Shown here: in pieces, positions 44,063 through 52,901 of the stretch
Layout: every line of letters starts with the position of its first letter
How positions within the stretch are numbered: the first letter of the stretch is position 1
Translations under genes and position numbers: made by a program
Notes under the pieces: model-generated
What the model was told of the DNA's origin: nothing
Databases searched by the model: none
What the model saw: only the letters and a program-made list of their open reading frames with translations
NCBI GenBank assembly: GCA_903887325.1
Contig: CAISPG010000125.1
Coordinates: 47,152-111,151 of the forward strand
Length of the DNA stretch: 64,000 bases
From: an uncultured Burkholderiales bacterium
Lineage (GTDB): Bacteria > Pseudomonadota > Gammaproteobacteria > Burkholderiales > Burkholderiaceae_C
Reading direction: 5' to 3'

Positions 44063-44728
44063 TCATTCCAAGGCGATGCGCAAACCTGCACTGCAAGCCC
44101 AAGGGCTGAAAAACAGTGCAGGCAGCAACATGGCCAGCAAAATCGACACATGGGCTTGCGCACCCACACCAGATTCAAGCGCTTGCACCGCTCCAGCACC
44201 AAACACCAGCACCGGCACAAACAAGGGCAACACCAGCAGGGAGATCAACATCCCGCCACCGCGCACACCCAGCGTGAGTGCCGCGCCAATGGCACCGACA
44301 CAAGACAACACGGGCGTACCTAGTAACAAGGAGAGTGAAAGCATGAACAGCGCGTCAGCGCTTAAATCGAACTGCAAACCCAAAACAGGTGCCAATATTA
44401 CCAAGGGCACCCCGCACAACAGCCAATGCGCGGTGATTTTCCCGAGCACCATAAGGCCTAAGGAATTCGGGGACAACAGCATGTGTTCCAAACTGCCATC
44501 ACGGTAATCGGCTTCAAACAGGCGCGGCAAGCCCAGCATGGTGGCCAACAAAGCACCCACCCACAACACGCCGGGACCGATTTGGCGCAACATGGCAGGC
44601 TCAGGCCCGATGGCCAGCGGAAACAAAGTGGCCACCACCGCAAAGAAAAACACGCTGTTCAATACCTCGGCTTTGCGGCGCATGGCCAGGCGCAGGTCGC
44701 GCTTCACCACGGTGAAAAAAATATTCAT
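44063..44728 (-). CDS. ccmB: Heme exporter permease CcmB
   Basis: 221-aa permease with six helices; conserved FFAVVATLFPLAIGPEP near 28-44 and the LPRLFEADYRDGSLEHMLLSP region near 67-87. Partner of the CcmA ATPase; the complex drives release of holo-CcmE. Start overlaps the ccmA stop by 4 bases. Confidence 0.95.
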   Translation of the reverse strand: MNIFFTVVKRDLRLAMRRKAEVLNSVFFFAVVATLFPLAIGPEPAMLRQIGPGVLWVGALLATMLGLPRLFEADYRDGSLEHMLLSPNSLGLMVLGKITAHWLLCGVPLVILAPVLGLQFDLSADALFMLSLSLLLGTPVLSCVGAIGAALTLGVRGGGMLISLLVLPLFVPVLVFGAGAVQALESGVGAQAHVSILLAMLLPALFFSPWACSAGLRIALE

Positions 44729-45351
44729 GGCTGCAAACTCAATATCTGCACCCGGCCATCCAAGTCCAGCGGCTGGTGACTGGTGAACAACAGCATGCCG
44801 CCTAGGGTCAGGTGAGTTTGCAGCAATTCGGTCAAGGCCTGTTGTGCGCCGGTGTCCAATGCCACCAAAGGCTCATCCAACAGCCATAAACGCGCGGTGG
44901 ACACCTGCAAACGCGCCAGCGCGACGCGGCGTTTTTGCCCTTGCGACAAGACGCGCAATGGCAAATGCATGCGTGAAGATAAACCTTGTGCTGTCAATGC
45001 CTTGACCGCTGTGGTGGTGTCCAAGGGCTGACCCGCAATCGCCGCAGCGGTTTGTAAATTTTCCAAGGCGCTGAGTTCATCTTTCAAACCCAGCGCATGG
45101 CCCAAATAAAACACCTGCTGCATAAAAGCATGCCGGGCTTGTGGCAGCGGCTGACCGCCCCAACTGAGTTGACCTTGCGACAACGGCGACAAGCCGCACA
45201 GTGCCCGCAACAAACTGGTTTTGCCAGCCCCGTTGTCACCTTGCAAATGCATGGCCTGGCCCGGCTGTACAGCAAAACTCACAGGCGCAAACAACTGACG
45301 GCCACCGCGCTCGCAGCTGGCGTTCACCACTTGCAAGCCGCTGGTATTCAT
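44725..45351 (-). CDS. ccmA: Heme exporter ATPase CcmA
   Basis: 208 aa from the ATG at 45351 (MNTSGLQVVNASCERGGRQLF); the 272-aa track ORF is over-extended. Walker A GDNGAGKTS near 38-46, signature LSQGQKRRVALARL near 131-144, Walker B LWLLDEPLVAL near 151-161. First ccm gene. Its start overlaps the stop of the FemAB-like gene by 4 bases, an unusual leader gene for ccm. Confidence 0.95.
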   Translation of the reverse strand: MNTSGLQVVNASCERGGRQLFAPVSFAVQPGQAMHLQGDNGAGKTSLLRALCGLSPLSQGQLSWGGQPLPQARHAFMQQVFYLGHALGLKDELSALENLQTAAAIAGQPLDTTTAVKALTAQGLSSRMHLPLRVLSQGQKRRVALARLQVSTARLWLLDEPLVALDTGAQQALTELLQTHLTLGGMLLFTSHQPLDLDGRVQILSLQP

Positions 45352-46271
45352 AACAGGTAACTGCCCGCCAACTGTTTGACCACGCCGCCGGTGGCCATTT
45401 TGAAACGCGCAATGCCAGCGCTGCGCTGGGTGTTGACGCCACCCAGGTCCAAGCTGCGCACGCCGCGTTCGCGCAATTCTTCGATGGCACGCCACAACAT
45501 CAGGTTGTGCGCATGCAAATCTCGTCCAGCATCTGAGGTCCAACCCACTTGGTAGGTGGCAGCTTCACCATGAATCAAAAACATCATGCCGGCCACGCGG
45601 TCACGGCCAACATCGGCACGCAAAGACAAGAGATTGCGCGACGGCTGTTTGCGCGATTCGGCATAACGCTCGAACCAGACCAAGGGCAAACCTTCCAAGC
45701 CGCGATCCACACGTTGCTGCATTTCCGCATCCAACAACCAGCGGTATTGGCCGGGGTTGGTGCCCATGCGTTGCACATTCAACTCAGACTTTTCCGCGCC
45801 GCCCAAGCGGTGCCGCCAGCGCTTGTCGAGTTGTGCGCGCAATGCATCCATGGGTTTGTCAATGTCCAGCATCACCGTGCTGTAACCGGACATCACGCGC
45901 CTGACATAAGGCAGACCGATATGGGCATCCAGCGGTTCATTCGGTGTCACCATCATGAAGCGCAAACCACGCAAGGGCAATGTCTGACGCATGAGTGCGT
46001 ATGCAGCGGCTTTGTCGGTTGCACTCAGGTCTTGCAGCCACAAAGGGCCGCGTGTGCAAATGGCCAATGACAGGTATTTGGCAAATTGACGCACGATGAA
46101 TTGGGCTTGCGCGACTTGCACGCCATCGGCCTCTACCCTGGCACGCAACACCCGCGCACCCAGTGACACCAAGGTCGAACCATAAGCCCAGTCCTGCTGC
46201 AAGGGCGCGGCGGCAGCGGCATGCGCCTGGTCCCAGGCGACCATGTCTTGCGTGCCCCAGTTGACCTTCAT
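45348..46271 (-). CDS. FemAB-like acyltransferase (GNAT_6 type)
   Basis: 307 aa from the ATG at 46271 (MKVNWGTQDMVAWDQAHAAAA); the 357-aa track form includes an upstream extension. It has the double GNAT fold of FemAB/peptidoglycan-bridge or PEP-CTERM-associated acyltransferases: WAYGSTLVSLGARVLRA, RGPLWLQDLSATDK, KRWRHRLGGAEKSEL near 150-164, and a second half with GMMFLIHGEAATYQVGWTSDAGRDLHAHNLMLWRAIE near 230-266. Such proteins transfer an aminoacyl or acyl group; target unknown. It overlaps ccmA by 4 bases and appears to head the ccm operon. Confidence 0.8.
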   Translation of the reverse strand: MKVNWGTQDMVAWDQAHAAAAAPLQQDWAYGSTLVSLGARVLRARVEADGVQVAQAQFIVRQFAKYLSLAICTRGPLWLQDLSATDKAAAYALMRQTLPLRGLRFMMVTPNEPLDAHIGLPYVRRVMSGYSTVMLDIDKPMDALRAQLDKRWRHRLGGAEKSELNVQRMGTNPGQYRWLLDAEMQQRVDRGLEGLPLVWFERYAESRKQPSRNLLSLRADVGRDRVAGMMFLIHGEAATYQVGWTSDAGRDLHAHNLMLWRAIEELRERGVRSLDLGGVNTQRSAGIARFKMATGGVVKQLAGSYLL

Positions 46272-46303
46272 GCGGCCAGCCTTGTTTTGGTTACCATGCA
46301 GCC

Positions 46304-46501
46304 ATGTGGAAAAAAATATTGACGCGCCACCCGGTGCAAACCGTGATGGGCCACCGGATTCCCGAACCGCGACTGACATGGATGGCGGTGCTGTGGGCGC
46401 TGGTGTATTTGGGTTTGCCACTGCTGGCCATAGGCATGCTGATTGACGGCTTGATACAACTGGCCACCGGTGTGTGTACCGGTCTGTGGTGTTACTTCTG
46501 A
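46304..46501 (+). CDS. Small hypothetical membrane protein
   Basis: 65-aa ORF, divergent from the FemAB-like gene. Basic N-terminus (MWKKILTRHPVQTVMGHRIPE) and one strong helix (about 27-49, MAVLWALVYLGLPLLAIGMLI). The coding strand is plausible and no longer gene competes, but there is no obvious Shine-Dalgarno sequence. Function unknown; may be a chance ORF. Confidence 0.5.
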   Translation: MWKKILTRHPVQTVMGHRIPEPRLTWMAVLWALVYLGLPLLAIGMLIDGLIQLATGVCTGLWCYF

Positions 46502-46640
46502 AACAGTGACATTCATGGTTTGGGCATCTTAGCGATTGGCGGTGACACCATGTCGATCAAAGGTGAAGTCGGATAAACAGTGACAGCGCCTGGGCTCAAG
46601 CAACATTCAGGCAAACGCAGACCAAGCAGCCAACTTGCTT
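46502..46640. other. Gap at the hisD / ccm-operon junction
   Basis: 139 bases with no gene. It holds an 11-base direct repeat AAACAGTGACA at 46501-46511 and 46575-46585. No terminator or RNA seen. The usual next his gene, hisC, is absent here. Confidence 0.4.
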
Positions 46641-48011
46641 TCAGGCGCGACGCAAGCGCATTTCTGCGGCTCTGGCATGGGCTTGCAATCCTTCGCCGTG
46701 CGCCAAGACCGAAGCCGTCTGACCCAGCGTCTGCGCCCCGGCCTCGGACACTTCAATCAAGCTGCTGCGTTTTTGAAAATCGTACACACCCAGTGGTGAA
46801 GAAAAACGCGCCGTACCCGAGGTGGGCAACACATGGTTGGGCCCGGCGCAATAGTCGCCCAGGCTTTCGCTGGTGAACGCGCCCAGAAAAATCGCGCCTG
46901 CGTGGATGAGCAAAGGTTCCCAGGTATGCGGCTCGCTGCTGCTCACCTCTAAATGTTCAGGCGCGATGCGGTTGCTGATGTCGCAAGCCTCTTGCATGCT
47001 GCGCGTGTGTATCAGAGCGCCGCGTCCGTTCAAAGATGCTGCAATGATGTCGCGCCGTGGCATCTCGGGCAGCAGTTTGTCGATGGACGCTTGCACCGCG
47101 TCTATGTAAGCCGCGTCCGGGCACAACAAAATGCTTTGTGCCAGCTCGTCATGCTCGGCCTGGCTGAACAAGTCCATGGCCACCCAATCGGGCGGCGTGC
47201 TGCCGTCGGCCAGCACCAAAATTTCTGAGGGCCCGGCGATCATGTCAATGCCGACCGTGCCGAACACGCGCCGCTTGGCCGCTGCCACATAGGCATTGCC
47301 CGGGCCGGTGATTTTGTCGACGCGCGGCACGGTGGCGGTGCCGTAGGCCATGGCGGCCACTGCTTGTGCGCCGCCGATGGTGAAGGCGCGGCTGACACCA
47401 GCCACATAAGCTGCGGCCAAGACCAATTCGTTGCGCTCGCCACGCGTGGCGGTCGTGCCGCTGCCCGCAGCGCCGCCGGTGGCGACGCTGCCGCGCACCG
47501 GAGTCGGCACCACCATGATGATCTCGCCCACGCCGGCCACATGCGCGGGAATCGCGTTCATGAGCAAGCTGGACGGATACGCCGCTTTGCCGCCGGGCAC
47601 GTAAATACCGGCGCGGTCTAAAGGCGTGACTTTTTGGCCGAGCAATGTGCCGTCTGCATCGCGGTATTGCCAGCTTTCGCCGCAGGCTTTTTTCTGCGCT
47701 TCGTGGTAGCTGCGAATGCGAGCCGCCGCGTCTTGCAAGGCGCGTTTTTGCGCTTCGGGCAAGCCATCGAAGGCGGCTTTGAAATCGGCTTGCTGCAATT
47801 CCAAATCCGCCATGCTCGCGGCTTGCAAACCGTCAAAGCGTGCGGTGTAGTCCAACACCGCTGCATCGCCGCGTTGTTTCACATCAGCCAATATGTCAGC
47901 GACACGTTGTTCAATGGCCGCATCTGTGTCAGCCGACCAATGCAGACGCTGTTGAAACAAGCTCTCGAAATCGGCTTGTGCGGTGCTCAGGCGTAAAGGA
48001 CGTGCGTTCAT
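46641..48011 (-). CDS. hisD: Histidinol dehydrogenase
   Basis: Oxidises L-histidinol to histidine in two NAD steps. 456 aa, slightly long. Motifs: [19 protein letters not shown] near 135-153, [16 protein letters not shown] near 232-247, [15 protein letters not shown], and the catalytic Glu-His region [15 protein letters not shown]. An unusual Gly/Ala/Thr-rich segment (about 172-191, [20 protein letters not shown]) lies between the VVPTP strand and the NELVLAAAY helix, where most homologs have a short turn. Follows hisG by 5 bases. No hisC or hisB follows. Confidence 0.95.
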   Translation of the reverse strand: MNARPLRLSTAQADFESLFQQRLHWSADTDAAIEQRVADILADVKQRGDAAVLDYTARFDGLQAASMADLELQQADFKAAFDGLPEAQKRALQDAAARIRSYHEAQKKACGESWQYRDADGTLLGQKVTPLDRAGIYVPGGKAAYPSSLLMNAIPAHVAGVGEIIMVVPTPVRGSVATGGAAGSGTTATRGERNELVLAAAYVAGVSRAFTIGGAQAVAAMAYGTATVPRVDKITGPGNAYVAAAKRRVFGTVGIDMIAGPSEILVLADGSTPPDWVAMDLFSQAEHDELAQSILLCPDAAYIDAVQASIDKLLPEMPRRDIIAASLNGRGALIHTRSMQEACDISNRIAPEHLEVSSSEPHTWEPLLIHAGAIFLGAFTSESLGDYCAGPNHVLPTSGTARFSSPLGVYDFQKRSSLIEVSEAGAQTLGQTASVLAHGEGLQAHARAAEMRLRRA

Positions 48012-48016
48012 CAGCT

Positions 48017-48670
48017 TTAGGCCTTGGCGCGTGCCGCGGTGGCGCGGTCAAAGGTGTCTATCAATTGGCGGATGGCGGTGGTTTTGAGTTTCAGCGAGGC
48101 TTGGTTCACCACCAAACGCGAGCTGATGTCCATGATGCGCTCAACTTCAATCAAGTGGTTGGCCTTGAGCGTGCTGCCGGTAGACACCAGATCGACGATG
48201 GCATCTGCCATGCCGGTGAGTGGTGCCAATTCCATACTGCCGTACAGCTTTACCAAATCCACATGCACGCCTTTGGTGGCGAAAAAGTCGCGGGCAATCG
48301 CCACGTACTTGGTGGCCACGCGCAAACGTGCGCCTTGTTTGACAGCAGCGGCGTAATCGAAGCCTTGCGGCACGGCCACGCTCATGCGGCAACGCGCAAT
48401 TTGCAAATCCAAAGGTTGGTACAAACCGGCGCTGCCGTGTTCTATCAAGGTGTCTAAACCGGCGACACCCATGTCAGCGCCGCCGTATTCCACGTAAGTG
48501 GGCACGTCAGATGCACGCACCAGCACCACGCGCAATTGTTCGTTGTTGGTCGGCAATATCAGCTTGCGCGATTTTTCCGGGTCTTCCAACACGGTGATGC
48601 CTGCGGCCTGCAACAAGGGCAGGGTTTCGTCGAATATGCGTCCTTTGGACAGCGCCAGCGTGATGCTCAT
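48017..48670 (-). CDS. hisG: ATP phosphoribosyltransferase, short form
   Basis: First enzyme of histidine synthesis. 217 aa: this is the short form lacking the C-terminal regulatory domain, which needs the HisZ subunit for activity and feedback control; hisZ is not in this window. Motifs: [15 protein letters not shown] near 6-20, [21 protein letters not shown] near 54-74, [19 protein letters not shown] near 152-170. Start overlaps murA stop by 4 bases. Confidence 0.96.
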   Translation of the reverse strand: MSITLALSKGRIFDETLPLLQAAGITVLEDPEKSRKLILPTNNEQLRVVLVRASDVPTYVEYGGADMGVAGLDTLIEHGSAGLYQPLDLQIARCRMSVAVPQGFDYAAAVKQGARLRVATKYVAIARDFFATKGVHVDLVKLYGSMELAPLTGMADAIVDLVSTGSTLKANHLIEVERIMDISSRLVVNQASLKLKTTAIRQLIDTFDRATAARAKA

Positions 48671-49944
48671 CGGGTTCTTTCGATGTCAGCGCCGAGGGCG
48701 CGGAGTTTGTCTTCCATGCGGTCATAGCCGCGGTCCAAATGGTAAATCCTGTCGACCAGAGTCTCACCCGAGGCGACCAAACCGGCAATCACCAAACTGG
48801 CTGAAGCGCGTAAATCGGTGGCCATGACCGTGGCGCCCGACAACTTCGGCACGCCTTCGACCATCGCCACTTTGCCGTCTATGCTGATATGTGCACCCAG
48901 ACGCAGCAACTCGTTCACATGCATGAAGCGGTTTTCAAAAATGGTTTCTGTGACTTTGGCATTGCCCTGCGCCACGGCGTTCAGCACCATGAACTGCGCT
49001 TGCATGTCGGTGGGGAAACCGGGGTATTCGGTGGTGCGAAAACTTTGCGCTTTCAAATGCTGGTGCGCCGGTGCACTTGAGCGCACACGCAAGCCACCCT
49101 GCACCGCATCGATGTGCACACCTGCGTCGCGCAGTTTGTCGATGACGGCTTCCAAATGGTCACCGCGCGCATGGCGCAACACCGCGTCGCCACCGGTGGC
49201 TGCGACCGCGCACAAAAACGTACCGGCTTCAATCCGGTCCGCCACCACTTGATGCCGCGCACCATGCAAAGCCTCCACGCCTTGAATGTGTATGCGGCTG
49301 CTGCCGTGCCCGCTGATGCGTGCGCCCATGGCGATCAGCAATTCGGCCAAGTCGGGAATTTCAGGTTCTTGCGCGGCGTTTTCCAGCACGGTTTCGCCGT
49401 CGGCCAGACAAGCTGCCATCAGCAAATTTTCAGTGCCGGTGACGGTCACCATGTCGGTGGCGATGCGCGCGCCTTTGAGACGGGAAAGCCCAGGCTTGAG
49501 ACGCGCCACCATGTAACCGTGCTCCACATCAATCACCGCGCCCATGGCTTGCAAGCCTTTGATGTGCTGGTCCACAGGGCGTGTACCGATGGCGCAACCA
49601 CCGGGCAAAGAGACTTTGGCGCGACCAAAGCGAGCCAGCAAAGGCCCGAGTGCCAGCACCGAGGCGCGCATGGTTTTCACCAACTCATAAGGCGCTTCAG
49701 GCGTATGCAAACCACCTGCGTTCAACACCATATCGCCCGCGTCGTTGCGCTCGGCGCTCACGCCCATGTGGCGGATCAGTTTGAGCATGGTGCTGACGTC
49801 TTGCAACTGCGGTACGTTGCTTAAAGTGACCGTGTCAGCGCTGAGCAGCGCAGCGCACAACTCAGGCAATGCAGCGTTCTTTGCACCGGCAATCGATACT
49901 TCGCCATGCAATTGGCGACCACCGCGAATCAGTAATTTGTCCAT
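48667..49944 (-). CDS. murA: UDP-N-acetylglucosamine 1-carboxyvinyltransferase
   Basis: First committed step of peptidoglycan synthesis, using PEP; the fosfomycin target. 425 aa, standard length. Lys22-Asn23 in AGAKNAALP, and the catalytic Cys117 in [17 protein letters not shown], so it should be fosfomycin sensitive. Lies between ibaG (19-base gap) and hisG (4-base overlap), the usual betaproteobacterial order. Confidence 0.97.
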   Translation of the reverse strand: MDKLLIRGGRQLHGEVSIAGAKNAALPELCAALLSADTVTLSNVPQLQDVSTMLKLIRHMGVSAERNDAGDMVLNAGGLHTPEAPYELVKTMRASVLALGPLLARFGRAKVSLPGGCAIGTRPVDQHIKGLQAMGAVIDVEHGYMVARLKPGLSRLKGARIATDMVTVTGTENLLMAACLADGETVLENAAQEPEIPDLAELLIAMGARISGHGSSRIHIQGVEALHGARHQVVADRIEAGTFLCAVAATGGDAVLRHARGDHLEAVIDKLRDAGVHIDAVQGGLRVRSSAPAHQHLKAQSFRTTEYPGFPTDMQAQFMVLNAVAQGNAKVTETIFENRFMHVNELLRLGAHISIDGKVAMVEGVPKLSGATVMATDLRASASLVIAGLVASGETLVDRIYHLDRGYDRMEDKLRALGADIERTR

Positions 49945-49963
49945 GCGTAAGCGACAGCGGCCC

Positions 49964-50203
49964 TCAGGCCTGCGCCTTCCACTCAGCGGGGGTGAAGGTT
50001 TTCATAGAGAGCGCATGCACTTCGTCATTCGCCATCTTGTCGCCCAGGGTGCCATACACCAGTTGGTGGCGTTGAATCAAACGCAAGCCTTCAAATTTCG
50101 CCGACACAATGGTGCCAAACCAGTGGCGGCCATCGCCTTCGATATGCAGATGTTCACACGGCAGACCGGCAGCAATCATGTGTTCAATTTGTTCGGCGTT
50201 CAT
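49964..50203 (-). CDS. ibaG: BolA-family protein IbaG
   Basis: 79-aa BolA-like protein. Core motif [26 protein letters not shown] near 29-54 followed by [14 protein letters not shown] with the conserved His62 region. IbaG-type BolA proteins bind [2Fe-2S] clusters with monothiol glutaredoxin and sit next to murA in many proteobacteria, as here. Three bases after the ABC permease stop. Confidence 0.92.
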   Translation of the reverse strand: MNAEQIEHMIAAGLPCEHLHIEGDGRHWFGTIVSAKFEGLRLIQRHQLVYGTLGDKMANDEVHALSMKTFTPAEWKAQA

Positions 50204-50206
50204 GCA

Positions 50207-50962
50207 TTACCCCCGGATTTTGTAACCTGTGCGCAGCAAATGTAGCGCGATGCCGGCCACGATCAGATTGGCACCACCGACCAGACCCAAGCTGGTCCAC
50301 GGCGACACATCGCTGACACCGAAAAAGCCATAGCGGAAACCGTCGATCATGTAGAAGAACGGATTGAAATGGCTGACCTGCTGCCAGAACGGCGGCAGCG
50401 AATGGATGGAATAAAACACGCCGCTTAAAAACGTCATGGGCGTGATCAAAAAGTTTTGGAATGAAGACATCTGGTCGAATTTGTCAGCCCATAAACCGGC
50501 GATCAAACCCAGGGTGCCCAGCATGGAAGCGCCCAGCAACGCAAACACCAGAATCCACAACGGGGCTACCGCCGTCAAAGGCGCGAACCACATGGTGACC
50601 AGCAACACGCCCAAGCCCACGGCAAAACCACGCACTACTGCGGCCAGCACATAAGCCGCAAACCAGCTCCAATGGCCCAGGGGGGTGAGCAAAATAAAAA
50701 CCAGGTTGCCCATCATCTTGCTTTGCACCATAGACGATGAACTGTTGGCAAAAGCGTTTTGCAACACGCTCATCATGACCAGACCCGGCACCAGAAACGA
50801 GGTGTAGCCCACGCTGTCGTACACCGTGACTTTGCCTTCTAGCAAATGGCCGAAGATCAACATGTAAAGCAGCGCGGTCAACACAGGTGCTGCAATGGTT
50901 TGTGCGCTGACTTTCCAAAAGCGCAGCACTTCTTTGTAAAACAGGGCGCGCCAGCCGGTCAT
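50207..50962 (-). CDS. ABC-2 type transporter permease (YadH-like)
   Basis: 251-aa inner-membrane permease with six helices. ABC-2 features: LLYMLIFGHLLEG near 31-43, SFLVPGLVMMSVLQNAFANSSSSMVQ near 53-78, and PMTFLSGVFYSIHSLPPFWQ near 175-194. Start overlaps the ATPase gene end by 4 bases. Homologs are E. coli YadH and NodJ-type exporters; substrate not established. Located between mlaB and ibaG, a conserved position. Confidence 0.92.
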   Translation of the reverse strand: MTGWRALFYKEVLRFWKVSAQTIAAPVLTALLYMLIFGHLLEGKVTVYDSVGYTSFLVPGLVMMSVLQNAFANSSSSMVQSKMMGNLVFILLTPLGHWSWFAAYVLAAVVRGFAVGLGVLLVTMWFAPLTAVAPLWILVFALLGASMLGTLGLIAGLWADKFDQMSSFQNFLITPMTFLSGVFYSIHSLPPFWQQVSHFNPFFYMIDGFRYGFFGVSDVSPWTSLGLVGGANLIVAGIALHLLRTGYKIRG

Positions 50963-51864
50963 GCGTGGGCTCCCATGACATCTAAAAACACGTCTTCCAA
51001 ATCGGCTTTGCGGATTTCAACATCCTCAGCCACCAAACCGGCGCTGCGCACCGCTGCCAAGTAATGTTCGATTTGCGCCGCGTCGTTGGCGGGGAACTGC
51101 ACGATGCGCCCGGTGACACGCGCTTGCGCCGCGAGCTCGGGCGGCAGTTGCGCGTCGAGTTTGAAACGCAACACGTTGCTGGAAGCATTTTTGAGCAAGG
51201 TGCTGGTGTCGTCCAAAGCCACCACTTTGCCCAGCTTCAACATGGCAATGCGCGAGCACAGGGCTTCGGCCTCTTCCAAATAATGCGTGGTCAGCAAGAC
51301 GGTGTGTCCTTCTCGGTTCAATCGCGCGATGAATTGCCACAGGGTTTGGCGCAATTCCACATCCACGCCCGCCGTGGGTTCGTCGAGCACGATGACTGGC
51401 GGTTTGTGCACCAAGGCTTGTGCCACCAGCACACGCCGCTTCATGCCGCCGGAGAGTTGGCGCATATTGTGGTTGGCCTTGTCGGCGAGGCCCAGGTTCT
51501 CCAACAACTCATCTATCCAAGCATCGTTGCCAGTCACACCAAAGTAGCCAGACTGAAACGTCAAAGCTTCGCGCACGGTGAAAAAAGGATCAAAGACCAA
51601 TTCTTGCGGCACCACGCCCAATAACTTGCGCACTTGCTGTGACTGTGTTTGCACATCCAGGTCGTGCACTTTGATGCTGCCGCTGCTGGACTTTAAGAGC
51701 CCAGCCAATATGCTGATGAGGGTGGTTTTACCGGCGCCATTGGGGCCGAGCAGACCGAAAAATTCACCGGCCTGGATATCGAAAGACACCTGATCCAATG
51801 CGGTGAACGTGCCACGGGCATTGGTAAATTTTTTGGAGACAGATTGGAAGGAGATGGCAGCCAT
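50959..51864 (-). CDS. ABC transporter ATP-binding protein (YadG-like)
   Basis: 301-aa ATPase. Walker A GPNGAGKTT near 39-47, signature LSGGMKRRVLVAQAL near 138-152, Walker B VIVLDEPTAG near 158-167, H-loop TTHYLEEAEALC. C-terminal 80 residues form the small domain typical of YadG/DrrA-type exporters. Pairs with the permease next to it. 52 bases separate it from mlaB. Confidence 0.93.
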   Translation of the reverse strand: MAAISFQSVSKKFTNARGTFTALDQVSFDIQAGEFFGLLGPNGAGKTTLISILAGLLKSSSGSIKVHDLDVQTQSQQVRKLLGVVPQELVFDPFFTVREALTFQSGYFGVTGNDAWIDELLENLGLADKANHNMRQLSGGMKRRVLVAQALVHKPPVIVLDEPTAGVDVELRQTLWQFIARLNREGHTVLLTTHYLEEAEALCSRIAMLKLGKVVALDDTSTLLKNASSNVLRFKLDAQLPPELAAQARVTGRIVQFPANDAAQIEHYLAAVRSAGLVAEDVEIRKADLEDVFLDVMGAHA

Positions 51865-51916
51865 GGCAAGCTGGCTATTCTAAGCCTTGCGTTTTGCACC
51901 CGCCCCGGCAGGGCCA

Positions 51917-52219
51917 TCAAGTGGCGGCGGCGGGGTCCGCAGGTGATTCAAACAACTCTGCCAGACCGTAGACCTGCGCCAATTGCCGGGCGCGGTCGGG
52001 CAAGCCGTGTATATGTAGCTGTATGCCTTTGGCAGCAGCCGCACGCAAACCGGTGAGCAAAACGGACAACGCTGATGAATCAAATTGCTGCAAAGCGCTG
52101 GCGTCAAGCACAAAGCTGCGGGTTTGTCCGGCTATGGCGCGCTGCAGTTGTGCTGCTACCGCCGTGGCCTGCGCCTGGGTCAGCACTGCGGGCAGTGCCA
52201 TGTCTACAGACCTGGTCAT
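51917..52219 (-). CDS. mlaB: STAS-domain protein MlaB
   Basis: 100-aa STAS-domain subunit that stabilises the MlaF ATPase. STAS features: LDASALQQFDSSALSVLLTG near 39-58, with the Thr/Ser-containing loop. Overlaps mlaC stop by 4 bases. Weak identity is normal for MlaB, so the call rests on fold and position. Confidence 0.88.
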   Translation of the reverse strand: MTRSVDMALPAVLTQAQATAVAAQLQRAIAGQTRSFVLDASALQQFDSSALSVLLTGLRAAAAKGIQLHIHGLPDRARQLAQVYGLAELFESPADPAAAT

Positions 52220-52863
52220 TTGCGGTTATTGGATTTGTTGCGTTCGCTCAGGGTGGCGATCAAACCGTCAATGCCTTTGGCTTTGATTTCCTCAGAAAAC
52301 TGGGTGCGGTAGTTGTCCACCATCCAAATGCCCAGGATATTGAAGTTGTAAATGCGCCAACCGGCATCGGAGTCATTGCTTTTTTCGAGACGGTAATCCA
52401 GCGGCACCGGCTCGGAGCCGCCACGGATTTCGGTACGCACCACCACTTCGTTTTCTGTCACCGTGCCGCGCAAAGGCTTGACGGCAATGCTGTAGTTGTC
52501 TTTGACTTGCGATAAAGCGCCTGAATAGCTGCGCATCAACAGCATTTTGAATTCGTCTTGTAAACGCTTTTGCTGCTCAGGGCTGGCCTGACGCCAAGCC
52601 GGACCGACAGCAGCGGCGGTCATGCGCTGAAAATTCACATGCGTCAACAACTTGGTATCTACCAATACGCCGATTTTTTGCAAATCCCCTGCTTTGAGCG
52701 CCGGGTCTTTGCGCACCGTATCCAGGATTTCATTGGACATGCTTTGTATGAACTGATCCGGTGCCTGTTCGGCACGGACAGCGGGCAGCATGCCAGCCGA
52801 TAGAAGCAAGCCGGTCAGCAAAGAGCTTATTAATACTCGGGAAGGAATCAGGCGTGAAGTCAT
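52216..52863 (-). CDS. mlaC: Periplasmic phospholipid-binding protein MlaC
   Basis: 215 aa from the ATG at 52863 (MTSRLIPSRVLISSLL); the track start is 30 bases too early. Sec signal peptide to about residue 30 (AGMLPAVRA cleavage). Motifs VDTKLLTHVNFQRMTAAAVGPAWRQASPEQQKRL near 73-106 are MlaC-typical. Shuttles phospholipid between MlaA at the outer membrane and MlaFEDB. Confidence 0.95.
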   Translation of the reverse strand: MTSRLIPSRVLISSLLTGLLLSAGMLPAVRAEQAPDQFIQSMSNEILDTVRKDPALKAGDLQKIGVLVDTKLLTHVNFQRMTAAAVGPAWRQASPEQQKRLQDEFKMLLMRSYSGALSQVKDNYSIAVKPLRGTVTENEVVVRTEIRGGSEPVPLDYRLEKSNDSDAGWRIYNFNILGIWMVDNYRTQFSEEIKAKGIDGLIATLSERNKSNNRK

Positions 52864-52901
52864 GGGGTGGCCACCAGGATGAAATAAATACATTGGGCCT
52901 A

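Noticed and set aside
50207-51864. YadGH-like exporter beside Mla as a novel system
   Set aside because: As I recall, this placement between mlaB and ibaG/murA is common in betaproteobacteria, so it is ordinary here even though its substrate is unknown.
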